Shown here piece after piece: positions 1 to 6,452 of a stretch of DNA of 8,994 nucleotides. Origin of the DNA: Candidatus Dormiibacterota bacterium (GTDB lineage Bacteria > Chloroflexota > Dormibacteria > Dormibacterales > Dormibacteraceae). Positions within the stretch are counted from its first letter, which is position 1. Each line of letters starts with the position of its first letter. The stretch lies in NCBI GenBank assembly GCA_003151665.1, contig PLYD01000237.1:1-8994 (forward strand), read 5' to 3'. The position numbers were made by a program, and so were the translations under genes. Below the pieces are notes generated by a model. The model made no database searches. It was given only the letters and a program-made list of their open reading frames with translations, and had not been told where the DNA came from.

Positions 1-1
1 A

Positions 2-664
2 CAGAGCCGATCGACGATCGACCTTGCAGGTGTCATGGACGGACGCGGCATCCTGCTCGTCTCACTTGCGAAGGGTCTGCTCGGCGAGGACATCAGCCGG
101 CTACTGGGCGCATTCATCGTCGCCCGGATATGGCAAACGGCGCTCGGCCGGATCGCGCTGGCTCCAGATGAACGACCTGACTTCAATCTTTACCTGGACG
201 AATTCCAGACCTATCTCTACCTGCCGCAGTCACTCGACGATGTACTCGCTGAGGCGCGTGCCTACCGGCTGAACCTGACCATGGCCAACCAGCACTACGG
301 CCAGCTGCGCGACTCGACTCGTGAGTCGATCGACGCGAATGCGCGGACGCGGATCACCTTCCAGTGCGGTCCTGAGGACGGCCGCTACCTCGCTCGCGAG
401 TTCGCTCCGCTGACCGAGCAGCAGCTCCAAAACCTCGGTCGCTTCCAGGTGGCAGTTCGACTCTGCGTTGGCGGACATACGGAGCCTGCCTTCACCGGCG
501 TCACCCTGGAGCCAACGCCGAGCCGGGGTGCTCTGAATGCCGAGCGCCTGGTCCAGCAGAGCCTAGGACGCTACGGGCGGCCGCGGGCCGAGGTCGAAGC
601 CGAGATGCTGGCACGACTCCGACGGTTCGGGGTTCGTAGTGACTTCACCGAGCTGGCCTCCTGA
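2..664 (+). CDS. Conjugative coupling ATPase, VirD4/TraG/TraD type (C-terminal part)
   Basis: The reading frame is open to the left edge, so the N-terminal part with Walker A is outside the window; the ATG at 35 is internal. About 220 residues are visible. The hydrophobic run NLYLDEFQTYL, with Asp-Glu at 197-202, is a Walker B-like strand. It is followed by the ANQHYGQL segment (about bases 287-310) that is typical of the TraD/TraG motor fold. The preceding stretch from GRGILLVSLAKG to LLGAFIVARIWQ also matches these ATPases, which are hexameric inner-membrane motors that feed relaxosome-bound DNA to a type IV channel. The stop TGA (662-664) shares one base with the next ATG, so the two genes are probably co-translated. 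Pairing with a replication-relaxation gene is common in actinobacterial mobile elements. A HerA/FtsK-like DNA pump is the main alternative. Confidence 0.85.
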   Translation, partial: QSRSTIDLAGVMDGRGILLVSLAKGLLGEDISRLLGAFIVARIWQTALGRIALAPDERPDFNLYLDEFQTYLYLPQSLDDVLAEARAYRLNLTMANQHYGQLRDSTRESIDANARTRITFQCGPEDGRYLAREFAPLTEQQLQNLGRFQVAVRLCVGGHTEPAFTGVTLEPTPSRGALNAERLVQQSLGRYGRPRAEVEAEMLARLRRFGVRSDFTELAS

Positions 665-1752
665 TGGTGACCACTCAAACTTCGCGCCGGCCTTCGCGAG
701 CTGAACTCACGAGGGCTTCGCGACATCCTTCGCGTCTCGATGCGAAGGGTGCTCTGGATTCAAATCAGCCGTATTGGTCTCCGGGACGGTCCTCTCTCAA
801 TCGTCTCTCGTCATCCCCAAACCCCTACCTGGAACTTCGACTCGCGACTACTCGCGTCGCCGGACGTGGAGTAAACGGGCTCACACAACGAGACGTCGCA
901 ATCCTGCAAGCGCTGGACAGCTACCGCTATCTCGACCGGCACCAGATTCAGACTCTCGTCTTCCAAGGACCACGAAGCTGTCAGTACCGGCTCAAGTGGC
1001 TTGTCGAACATGGCCTCGTCAATGCCTGGCACGTTGTCATCCGTCCTGGTCACGTCCGCAGTGCTTCGATCTTCCTGCTCAGCAGCCGCGGCGCTGCGGC
1101 ACTAGCCGATCTCTCTGGAGATGACCCTCGGCCGTACGTCCTGAGAGCTGAGCACGCCCTCTCCCGCCACCACTACCTCGTCCACGACCTGGAAGCCAAT
1201 CAGCTGTTCGTCGATCTGGCGCGGACCACGTCGACGATGCCGACGTTGGGTCTCTACCACTGGGTCGGAGAGCACGGAATCCGGCGGGCCTATGCGGAGG
1301 AGCGAGGGCCGGTGCCAGACGGTTGGGGCAGGGTGCTCGTGGGCGATCGCGAACTATTTCTTCACCTCGAGTTGGACCGAGGAAGCGAACAAACGAGACG
1401 CCTTCACGGCAAGCTCGCCGCCTACGTCACCTACTTTCGCGGTCGTCCGCAGGCGTCCTGCAATCACGTGTTGTTCGTGGTTCCGACGGAGCAGCGAGAG
1501 TTCCAGGTCCGCGCTATTGGCCGCCGCTTGATCGAGATAACCGGTGAGTGCTGCCACATCTGGACTGCGCCGCGATCCGAGCTGGCCTCGAATGGTCCGC
1601 TGGGCCGGGTCTGGGCAGATGTCGGCGAACCAGAACGGCGCGTCGGCATCCCAGACATGCCTTCGCGCCAAGGCGGTAGCCGGCCGTTGGTCGACTGCAT
1701 TGGAAAGCATCGTTGGTGGGAACGAAGACCTGGTGGAGGTGAAGGCGTATGA
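664..1752 (+). CDS. Replication-relaxation family protein
   Basis: This 362-aa protein has the layout of the replication-relaxation family, which is found on plasmids and integrative elements and is thought to act in element replication or nicking. Residues 1-70 are a basic, low-complexity leader. Residues 71-123 form a winged-helix domain (LTQRDVAILQALDSYRYL, then a basic recognition helix and a turn before AWHVV). Residues 215-255 hold a PD-x16-ExD-x11-K pattern (P218-D219, E236-L-D238, K250) that resembles the PD-(D/E)xK nuclease core. The start is fixed by the TGATG junction with the upstream ATPase gene, and no strong Shine-Dalgarno is visible, so translation is probably coupled. The 3' end overlaps the next gene by ATGA. 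The leader is encoded by DNA with phased CTTCGCG copies. The biochemical role is inferred from the family. Confidence 0.8.
   Translation: MVTTQTSRRPSRAELTRASRHPSRLDAKGALDSNQPYWSPGRSSLNRLSSSPNPYLELRLATTRVAGRGVNGLTQRDVAILQALDSYRYLDRHQIQTLVFQGPRSCQYRLKWLVEHGLVNAWHVVIRPGHVRSASIFLLSSRGAAALADLSGDDPRPYVLRAEHALSRHHYLVHDLEANQLFVDLARTTSTMPTLGLYHWVGEHGIRRAYAEERGPVPDGWGRVLVGDRELFLHLELDRGSEQTRRLHGKLAAYVTYFRGRPQASCNHVLFVVPTEQREFQVRAIGRRLIEITGECCHIWTAPRSELASNGPLGRVWADVGEPERRVGIPDMPSRQGGSRPLVDCIGKHRWWERRPGGGEGV
680..734 (+). repeat. Phased CTTCGCG repeats (12-bp period)
   Basis: The heptamer CTTCGCG begins at 680, 692, 716 and 728. The spacings are 12, 24 and 12 bp, so the copies share a 12-bp phase with one slot (about 704) degenerate. 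An inverted partner, TGCGAAG, lies at 741-747. In protein they encode a tetrapeptide-like Ser-Arg pattern at residues 7-24. They could be iteron-like binding sites inside the gene or simply a coding repeat. Confidence 0.55.
1735..1745 (+). promoter_or_regulatory. Ribosome-binding site for the 235-aa gene
   Basis: GGAGGTGAAGG sits within the end of the replication-relaxation gene, a few bases before the ATG at 1749. It is the clearest Shine-Dalgarno in the left operon and supports the ATGA-overlap start. Confidence 0.7.
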
Positions 1753-2456
1753 GCTGGCGATGGTACAAGCAAGTGGCGTTGCCCGAGGGGACTGTGACGG
1801 TGGATGTTCAGGACTTCGTAGACCTGTGGGCTCGGCATCCGAAGGAGTACTGGGATGCTGCGGTCGACTTCCCAGACTTGACTCTGCGTTCGCCGCGGAT
1901 CTTCGTGGTCGCGGCAGCGCCCAAGACGTGGCGTTCCGAGGCGTTCGGCCGTCTGCCTTGGCCGCGCTCGAGTCCAAGGCGTTGGGGCGTTCTCTTCAAT
2001 GCAATCCAAACGGAGGCGATTTGGAGCGACGAGCAGAAGGTCCCTTTGATCAAGGTGGTGGGCCCGGAGCCGGACGAGCTAGTGCTGCATGGTGTAGAAG
2101 CGAAGCGCCTCGCCCGTTGGCGGGTAATCGCCTCGATGTTTGAAGAGGGCAGGACGTCGGGCGGTTCGAAGGCGGTGCAGACAGCCGTCTGGAGCTACAT
2201 GCTTGACGACGAGGGATCGATTCCGCTTGTTGGGGGCCGCCTCTGGTTCGGATCCTGGGATCGCGACGTCGAATCGCTGCGGCTCGCCGAGGATCGGCTG
2301 AAATACCTTCATCCGATGCTGCTCGCGATCTCAGCCTGGAACGAGAACGCGGCGGTCTTCTGCGATCGGCTCCTGCCACCGTGGTTCCAATTGAAGCTAC
2401 GGAGGGGCCGCCTCCCGACGATCGGCCGAATGCAGCAAGACGACCTTGCCAGCTAA
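1749..2456 (+). CDS. Hypothetical protein, third gene of the conjugation operon
   Basis: I do not recognise this 235-aa protein. It is soluble-looking and rich in Trp and Arg, with no signal peptide or membrane segment. Visible blocks are a mixed alpha/beta N-terminal half (DFPDLTLRSPRIFVVAAAPK, about residues 40-59), a central stretch (LIKVVGPEPDELVLHGVEAK, about 100-119) and a helical C-terminal third. The start is supported by a strong GGAGGTGA ribosome-binding site and an ATGA overlap with the replication-relaxation gene, so the two are co-translated. Its position suggests an accessory role in the mobile element, such as transfer, replication or exclusion, but nothing in the sequence names that role. 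A hairpin begins two bases after the TAA stop, so this is probably the last gene of the transcript. Confidence 0.7.
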   Translation: MSWRWYKQVALPEGTVTVDVQDFVDLWARHPKEYWDAAVDFPDLTLRSPRIFVVAAAPKTWRSEAFGRLPWPRSSPRRWGVLFNAIQTEAIWSDEQKVPLIKVVGPEPDELVLHGVEAKRLARWRVIASMFEEGRTSGGSKAVQTAVWSYMLDDEGSIPLVGGRLWFGSWDRDVESLRLAEDRLKYLHPMLLAISAWNENAAVFCDRLLPPWFQLKLRRGRLPTIGRMQQDDLAS

Positions 2457-2458
2457 TG

Positions 2459-2479
2459 GGGGGTCAGACTCTGACCCCC
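2459..2479 (+). terminator. GC-rich hairpin after the left operon
   Basis: GGGGGTCAG, a three-base loop ACT, then CTGACCCCC form a perfect 9-bp stem two bases after the TAA at 2454-2456. There is no T-run, so it could be a U-less terminator, an mRNA-stabilising hairpin, or one copy of an interspersed palindromic repeat. It is followed by a small CGCG-TT-CGCG hairpin (2482-2491) and a GCAACC/GGTTGC inverted repeat (2503-2508 with 2522-2527). Confidence 0.55.
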
Positions 2480-2661
2480 GTCGCGTTCGCGCTATTTCAA
2501 GGGCAACCCCTGAGGTCTCGAGGTTGCACTCCGGAAACCTACCCACTGAATACTTGAGTCGAACGCCGCCGAGTGAGATGAGGAACGGCGCCGGTGGACA
2601 TTATCGAGCGACCTCGCGGCACAATCGCTGGCGAGACGAAGGTCCGACCACGGAGCCCGGC

Positions 2662-2704
2662 TGGCGGGAAGGGAGGGATTCGAACCGTCGATTGGCAGTA
2701 TCGA
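2662..2704 (-). tRNA. tRNA-like 3' end (degenerate tRNA or attachment-site relic)
   Basis: Read on the minus strand, GACGG-TTCGAAT-CCCTC forms a T arm with one C-C mismatch (2689-2673). It is followed by CCTTCCC as a 3' acceptor strand, G as discriminator and an encoded CCA (2664-2662). The exact GGTTCGAATCC consensus plus a correctly spaced CCA is unlikely by chance. The G73-CCA end resembles serine tRNAs, but no variable arm of that kind is present. A TCGAT/ATCGA stem with a 7-base loop (2704-2688) lies just 5' but overlaps the T stem and lacks U33. No matching 5' acceptor strand (GGGAAGG) is visible, so this is not an intact tRNA. It may be a relic left by site-specific integration. Confidence 0.45.
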
Positions 2705-2763
2705 GTCCGGATCGCCTGACGTAGACGTTCGGCCCCCGCTGCCTCGCTGAGCCTCGTCCGATT

Positions 2764-3660
2764 TTGGCGCGGCTCCAGCATCCTCCCGAGCGGCTGCGAC
2801 CGCTTACCCTGCAGCAAGTGCCTCAGGATCGACGTTATCGACCGGCTGGCGTCGAGCGACTGCTTCGCCAAGAGGCTTGTTTTGGCTGCACCATTTGCGG
2901 TCACCCGATCTTTCAATTCCACCACATCGTCCCGTACACGGAAGACGATCCGCACTATCGTCCGGAGGACATGATGGTTGTGTGTCCCAACCACCATGAC
3001 CCAATCACGCAGGGCGTGGTGTCGGTCGCTCAACAAAGACAGCACAAGGCGAATCCCTTCAACTGCGGTAACGGCTACGTGACCGGCATGTTGACGGCGG
3101 CAAACCAGGAACGCGCTGAACTCGATATCGGCGAGTCCGTGCGACTCATCGGCGCGGGCGCTCTCGTCGAGGTGGATGGCGAATGCCTGCTTGGCCTCAG
3201 CGTCGATTTGAACGGTGCGATCGAACTTTCGGCCCGGCTATACGATCGCGATGACCGACTACTCGCTGAGATCGACCATGACGAATGGATTGCGCCGGCT
3301 CCCTTTCCGTGGGATATCAATTTCGACTATCGCTTCCTCGCAATACGGTCGGAACCGAGGCAAATCCGCCTAGAGCTCGACGCCCGGCAGACACCACTGA
3401 GACTTCGCGGGGAACTCTGGCGGCGCGGAAGCCAGGTGCTACTCGGCGATGATGGAGTGCGCTGGAGCGGTGGGGGCGGCATAAGCGACCTATCACTCGA
3501 TGGCTTCACCATTGGGGTGTCATCCAGCAAGAACGAAGTAACGTTGGGGAAACTCAAGCCTCTTCCAGTCTCGCAAAAGATCAAACTCGGCCGAAACGAA
3601 ACCTGTTGGTGTGGTTCAGGAAAGAAATTCAAGAGATGTCACGGCTTCTATGCGCTGTAG
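2764..3660 (+). CDS. HNH endonuclease-like protein with C-terminal SEC-C motif
   Basis: This is a predicted metal-dependent nuclease. Near the N terminus an HNH-type zinc-finger nuclease core is visible: C42-T-I-C45, the H53-H54-I box and C74-x2-H77-H78. The middle (about 100-270) is beta-rich and unrecognised. The C terminus carries a complete SEC-C zinc motif (C281-W-C283, then C292-H293-G), a short module also found at the end of SecA and of many unrelated proteins. The TTG at 2764 is only the most upstream start. The GTG at 2818, which gives 280 aa and begins nearer the nuclease core, fits HNH proteins of this type better, although neither has a clear ribosome-binding site. The gene stands alone and converges on the minus-strand operon with a 59-bp gap. 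A defence, restriction or mobile-element role is plausible but inferred. Confidence 0.75.
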   Translation: MARLQHPPERLRPLTLQQVPQDRRYRPAGVERLLRQEACFGCTICGHPIFQFHHIVPYTEDDPHYRPEDMMVVCPNHHDPITQGVVSVAQQRQHKANPFNCGNGYVTGMLTAANQERAELDIGESVRLIGAGALVEVDGECLLGLSVDLNGAIELSARLYDRDDRLLAEIDHDEWIAPAPFPWDINFDYRFLAIRSEPRQIRLELDARQTPLRLRGELWRRGSQVLLGDDGVRWSGGGGISDLSLDGFTIGVSSSKNEVTLGKLKPLPVSQKIKLGRNETCWCGSGKKFKRCHGFYAL

Positions 3661-3719
3661 TCCGAGCGATTGACCCAGCGCTGCCAACACGCCGACCCCG
3701 CGGAGCCGAATGAGCGTCG

Positions 3720-4376
3720 CTAGCCCCAGGGTCGGGACACGCCAGGGCACGGCGAAAGGCAGCGATCGCAGCTCACGTCCATGCGAGGCACCCAGCGGGG
3801 TCCAAGCGCCTGTTGAAGATCGGCGACCGGGACGCTGATTCTTTCGATTCGCGCATCAGGCTGGGCAGGCCTACCTACGAAGGAGATCTCAAGCAAGCGG
3901 CCCTCCGTTATTAGGCGGGCGCAAAAGACACCGTCGTAAACGCGACCAGCGATATGCGAGCAGTCTTCGGGGGCTAGGTGACAAACGGTGCATTCTGATT
4001 TCTCGATGATGGCCGCCAGACTCATCCCGACCCGGTTGTGAGCGAGAGCGACAGGGCACCGCTGCTCATATGAAGTTCCTTCTTGATGGAGCCAGCAGCC
4101 GAAAGTCCTTCGGGTGAAAGCCCCCGCCGCGTCCAGCGCTTGATGGGCATCCTCAAACAGCGCAGAATCCTCGTCCTCAAGCCAATTCATCGCTGACCGG
4201 AGCACATCAAACGCAGCACGAGCATCGGCCTCTGCCTCTGGCGTTGGCCCGGCCTGGGTCACCATGGCCTCAGCTCGTTGGATTTGTTGTCGCCCTTGCT
4301 CGAGCTTGTCGCGGCCGGTCTTAACAATCCAGTCGTCGGCGTCCTCGAGGTCCTCTACGTGCGCGTCGTCACTCAC
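3720..4376 (-). CDS. Cys/His-rich hypothetical protein with a phage-protease-like segment
   Basis: I cannot name a family for this 218-aa protein. Residues 1-90 are acidic and helical. The rest carries clustered metal-ligand candidates: C94, H97, C107, H113; C129-x2-C132-H133 with C139 and H141; C152; and C203-x2-C206-x3-C210. The path from ECTVCHLAPEDCSHIAG through YDG to EISFVGRPAQPDARI (about 128-177) resembles, from memory, a pattern seen in some phage prohead-protease-related proteins (C-x2-C, C-x-H-x2-G, then E-x-S-x-V-x2-P-x2-P-x-A-x-I). This is inference. The GTG start has a good ribosome-binding site (GAGGGAG) and overlaps the upstream gene by 8 bp. It is the last gene of the four-gene operon. 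Zinc-ribbon-type metal binding is the safest statement. Confidence 0.7.
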   Translation of the reverse strand: MSDDAHVEDLEDADDWIVKTGRDKLEQGRQQIQRAEAMVTQAGPTPEAEADARAAFDVLRSAMNWLEDEDSALFEDAHQALDAAGAFTRRTFGCWLHQEGTSYEQRCPVALAHNRVGMSLAAIIEKSECTVCHLAPEDCSHIAGRVYDGVFCARLITEGRLLEISFVGRPAQPDARIERISVPVADLQQALGPRWVPRMDVSCDRCLSPCPGVSRPWG

Positions 4377-4956
4377 GAAACTCCCTCATTGCTTTAAGAA
4401 CGTCGGCGCCCTTGCCGTGTGCCTCCAACCATTCGATCTTGGTTCGGCCACGGGTGACCCGGCCCAACTTGACGTGTAGCAGCGACTTGTCGGCCCGTCT
4501 GCGACCTAGGAACGAAACGATTGCCCGGGCCATCAGATCGCCTGCGGCGTGAGCTGCGCCTGTCTCGATGAAAATGGCGACTGGAATCCAGTACTCGGCA
4601 GCCTTGTGAGTTATCAGCGGATGAGCAGCGGCCGGGTCTTCATACTCAACCTGGACGGATTGCTCCCTGAGCACTTTCATCACATCGGTTGTTGTCGACG
4701 GGAAAATCGCCTCTTCCGGCTCGAGGCCCATCCTCTCGGCAGTCATGCCTGGGACACCCGGGACGATCACAGCATCTAGCGTTTCAAGTCGCGCTCCGAC
4801 ACGCGGTGGTAGGTCCGTTGAACTCCGCTCGATTCTGGCGGGAGACTCCGTGTCCACCATCCAATTCTGCGCTGCCTTTCCCACCAGGGCGCGCCGGCGG
4901 CCGCTCAGCCTCCTGCTCTGGCCGGGAAGCTCAACGTGGAGAGAATCGAGTGTCAC
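4369..4956 (-). CDS. Hypothetical protein, third gene of the minus-strand operon
   Basis: I do not recognise this 195-aa protein. The N-terminal 25 residues are basic. A conspicuous stretch, ALVGKAAQNWMVDTESPARI (23-42), precedes a proline-containing linker. Residues 60-110 look alpha/beta. HKAAEYWIPVAIFIETGAA (117-135) is moderately hydrophobic but too polar for a confident membrane helix. The C terminus alternates strand and helix (LLHVKLGRVTRGRTKIEWLE, then a helix). It starts with GTG at 4956, overlapping the TGA of the upstream nuclease-like gene by four bases (GTGA), and its own stop overlaps the 218-aa gene by 8 bp. Co-translation suggests a fixed stoichiometry or shared complex with both neighbours. 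No catalytic motif is evident. Confidence 0.65.
   Translation of the reverse strand: MTLDSLHVELPGQSRRLSGRRRALVGKAAQNWMVDTESPARIERSSTDLPPRVGARLETLDAVIVPGVPGMTAERMGLEPEEAIFPSTTTDVMKVLREQSVQVEYEDPAAAHPLITHKAAEYWIPVAIFIETGAAHAAGDLMARAIVSFLGRRRADKSLLHVKLGRVTRGRTKIEWLEAHGKGADVLKAMREFRE
4381..4387 (-). promoter_or_regulatory. Ribosome-binding site for the 218-aa gene
   Basis: GAGGGAG on the minus strand lies four bases before the GTG start at 4376 and inside the 3' end of the upstream gene. It decides in favour of this GTG. Confidence 0.6.
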
Positions 4957-5702
4957 GCGACCATCACGAAGCGCGCCAGGAAAATGTCAATGAAGACCAC
5001 TCGGTCAAAGGTGGACTTCCACATGTGGGGCGTGAGCACCTTCACGTCAAACAATGCTGACCCCCGTGGCAGGGCGTAGATCATGAGCCAGCACTCATCG
5101 GCGCTCTTCCCATAGCGCGGCAGATCGGCCTCCTTTGTACGAATCACCGTTTCAAGCTCAGACACATCGACGCTATATCGCCCACCACTCCCAGAGTCCC
5201 AGATGTTCTGATGCAACGACCGTGAGCGGAGCACGTGGACGCCCAGGAGGACCGTGCGGAGTGGGGCGAGCCTTGGATCGCGATAGTCCGCCTCCCTCGT
5301 GGTTGCACCTTCCGTGGTCGACAGAGGCGGGATCAGAGCTGTAACTGCATCTGCCAGGAATGTCGGAAGCTCCATCACGTCGCGGCGGCTCAGGCTCCCG
5401 TACCCGAAATAGAAGTCAACCAGCAGGTGGACGTTAGGGTTTGCGGCCTCGAAGATTTGCAGAGCCTTGGTCACGATGCGGGTTTCGTCAGCCTCACGTT
5501 TCGCCAGCGGCGAACCCTTGGGGCCTGGCTCTTGGTGGTAACGGGTCATCTCGACGGCTACACAACGACCGGCGTCTGTAATCAGAAAATCGGGCGGGTC
5601 TGGCCGCACGTGGGTCACTACGCCCGGAAGCAGCCCCGAGGTTTGGCGAAAGACATCGATGGCCATTCTCTCCTCGGCCTCCTGCGCCGCCCTTGCACTC
5701 AC
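4953..5702 (-). CDS. Putative PD-(D/E)xK-superfamily nuclease with E-x-T
   Basis: This 249-aa protein looks like a small restriction-endonuclease-fold protein. After an N-terminal helix with E10-E11, the segment RPDPPDFLITDAGRCVAVEM (33-52) gives D38-x12-E51-x-T53, i.e. the PD...E-x-K layout with Thr where Lys is usual. K79, on the next helix, might supply the missing lysine (a known type of migration in this superfamily, here inferred). The C-terminal part, ECWLMIYALP (203-212) then FDRVVFIDIF (232-241), has the two hydrophobic strands seen in putative nucleases of this kind. It starts with GTG at 5702 in a GTGA overlap with the upstream membrane-protein gene and ends in another GTGA overlap. 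DNA cleavage in defence or element maintenance is plausible. Loss of activity through the Lys substitution is the main alternative. Confidence 0.65.
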   Translation of the reverse strand: MSARAAQEAEERMAIDVFRQTSGLLPGVVTHVRPDPPDFLITDAGRCVAVEMTRYHQEPGPKGSPLAKREADETRIVTKALQIFEAANPNVHLLVDFYFGYGSLSRRDVMELPTFLADAVTALIPPLSTTEGATTREADYRDPRLAPLRTVLLGVHVLRSRSLHQNIWDSGSGGRYSVDVSELETVIRTKEADLPRYGKSADECWLMIYALPRGSALFDVKVLTPHMWKSTFDRVVFIDIFLARFVMVA

Positions 5703-6322
5703 GATGCAGAGCTCTCGCTTGGTGGCTTTGGCTCACGCGGCTGAGCAGCAGGGTCTGTGCCAGGAGGGAAGGGGTCTGTTCGATTGAGTTCGGCCAACCG
5801 GCGTTTCATCAAATCAAAACGAGCAACCTGTCCAGGCATGCGCTCGCGCCAATGTTTCAGCCCCATCTCCCTCCGGCCCTCATCCACAAGGTCGTGGTAG
5901 GTCTTGACCATCTGCATCGACGCTTCGGTATAGCGTTCGGCAGTGCTTGGAGGGAGCGCGACCGCGCGCCTGAACATCACCTCGCACGCCACATAGAGGT
6001 CGAAGGCAAGAGACGCTCCGCGAGCGCCTGCCACGAGAACCAACTTGCCATGGGCGCGGTCGATCGCAATGAGACCCTGTTGCGCCCTTTCTGAGCGTTC
6101 AGTCAGGTCACGTTCCGTCAAGTTCAGCCGTGGTGCAGCAACGACCAAACCCCACAAACGCCCTGCGAGTGGGCCAAAGAGGTCAACGGCATCGAGCATC
6201 CCTAGGTACGCATCGAGAACTTGCTGTCGGCGCCAAGTCCACTTGTCGGCCACCGTCTTGAGGAGCCAACCCAAGACTGCGCCGCCGAGGATGGTGATTA
6301 GGTCTGGCATCGGCTCACCCAT
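5699..6322 (-). CDS. Membrane-anchored helical hypothetical protein, first gene of the minus-strand operon
   Basis: This is a 207-aa protein of unknown family. One N-terminal hydrophobic helix (about residues 8-24, LITILGGAVLGWLLKTVAD) is followed by basic residues, which predicts a signal anchor with the body in the cytoplasm. Residues 28-180 are almost wholly helical, with regular charged/hydrophobic alternation and segments that may form a bundle. The last 25 residues are Pro/Ser-rich and probably disordered. The ATG at 6322 is the most upstream start. The second ATG (residue 5, 6310) has a GGTGAG element just before it and may be the real one. The stop overlaps the nuclease-like gene as GTGA. 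As first gene it would be the membrane component of whatever complex the operon encodes. Confidence 0.65.
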   Translation of the reverse strand: MGEPMPDLITILGGAVLGWLLKTVADKWTWRRQQVLDAYLGMLDAVDLFGPLAGRLWGLVVAAPRLNLTERDLTERSERAQQGLIAIDRAHGKLVLVAGARGASLAFDLYVACEVMFRRAVALPPSTAERYTEASMQMVKTYHDLVDEGRREMGLKHWRERMPGQVARFDLMKRRLAELNRTDPFPPGTDPAAQPREPKPPSESSAS

Positions 6323-6452
6323 TGTCCACGGGTTCGCTCAGAATGGGCGGCATACCCCGTTGCGCCAAAAGTCCGCTGCGAAGCCTCGTGCCGCGTCTCG
6401 ATTTCAGGTTGGTCGGCGCGGGCGCAGAGAGGGCGAGTGGTCGACACGGTTG
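6323..6452. promoter_or_regulatory. Divergent intergenic region
   Basis: About 130 bp separate the minus-strand operon from the 276-aa gene and should hold promoters for both. I find no convincing -35/-10 pair on either strand, and no strong palindrome that could be an operator. Confidence 0.35.

Larger units (their letters stand above)
2457..2763. other. Intergenic region with hairpins and a tRNA-like 3' end
   Basis: No credible gene is present. The left part (2458-2527) holds three successive inverted repeats. The centre (2528-2655) shows nothing I can name. The right part carries a minus-strand tRNA-like T arm and acceptor end (2662-2689). The plus-strand open frame across this stretch reads through the antisense of the tRNA-like segment and has no ribosome-binding site. 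Confidence 0.6.

Noticed and set aside
1354..2009. Long minus-strand open frames opposite the replication-relaxation and 235-aa genes
   Set aside because: They are shadow frames in GC-rich DNA. The plus-strand genes have coupled starts, a ribosome-binding site and recognisable domains.
2446..2724. 92-aa plus-strand open frame after the conjugation operon
   Set aside because: It crosses hairpins and the antisense of the tRNA-like segment (giving a REG-type peptide typical of antisense tRNA), has no ribosome-binding site and has low-complexity basic content.
2539..3045. 168-aa minus-strand open frame opposite the HNH gene
   Set aside because: The plus strand encodes clear HNH cysteine/histidine motifs here, and the minus frame has no recognisable content.
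6045..6452. Upstream extension of the 276-aa gene to 412 aa
   Set aside because: Most of it is antisense to the membrane-protein gene, and the remainder reads as basic low-complexity sequence, so the frame is open by chance.
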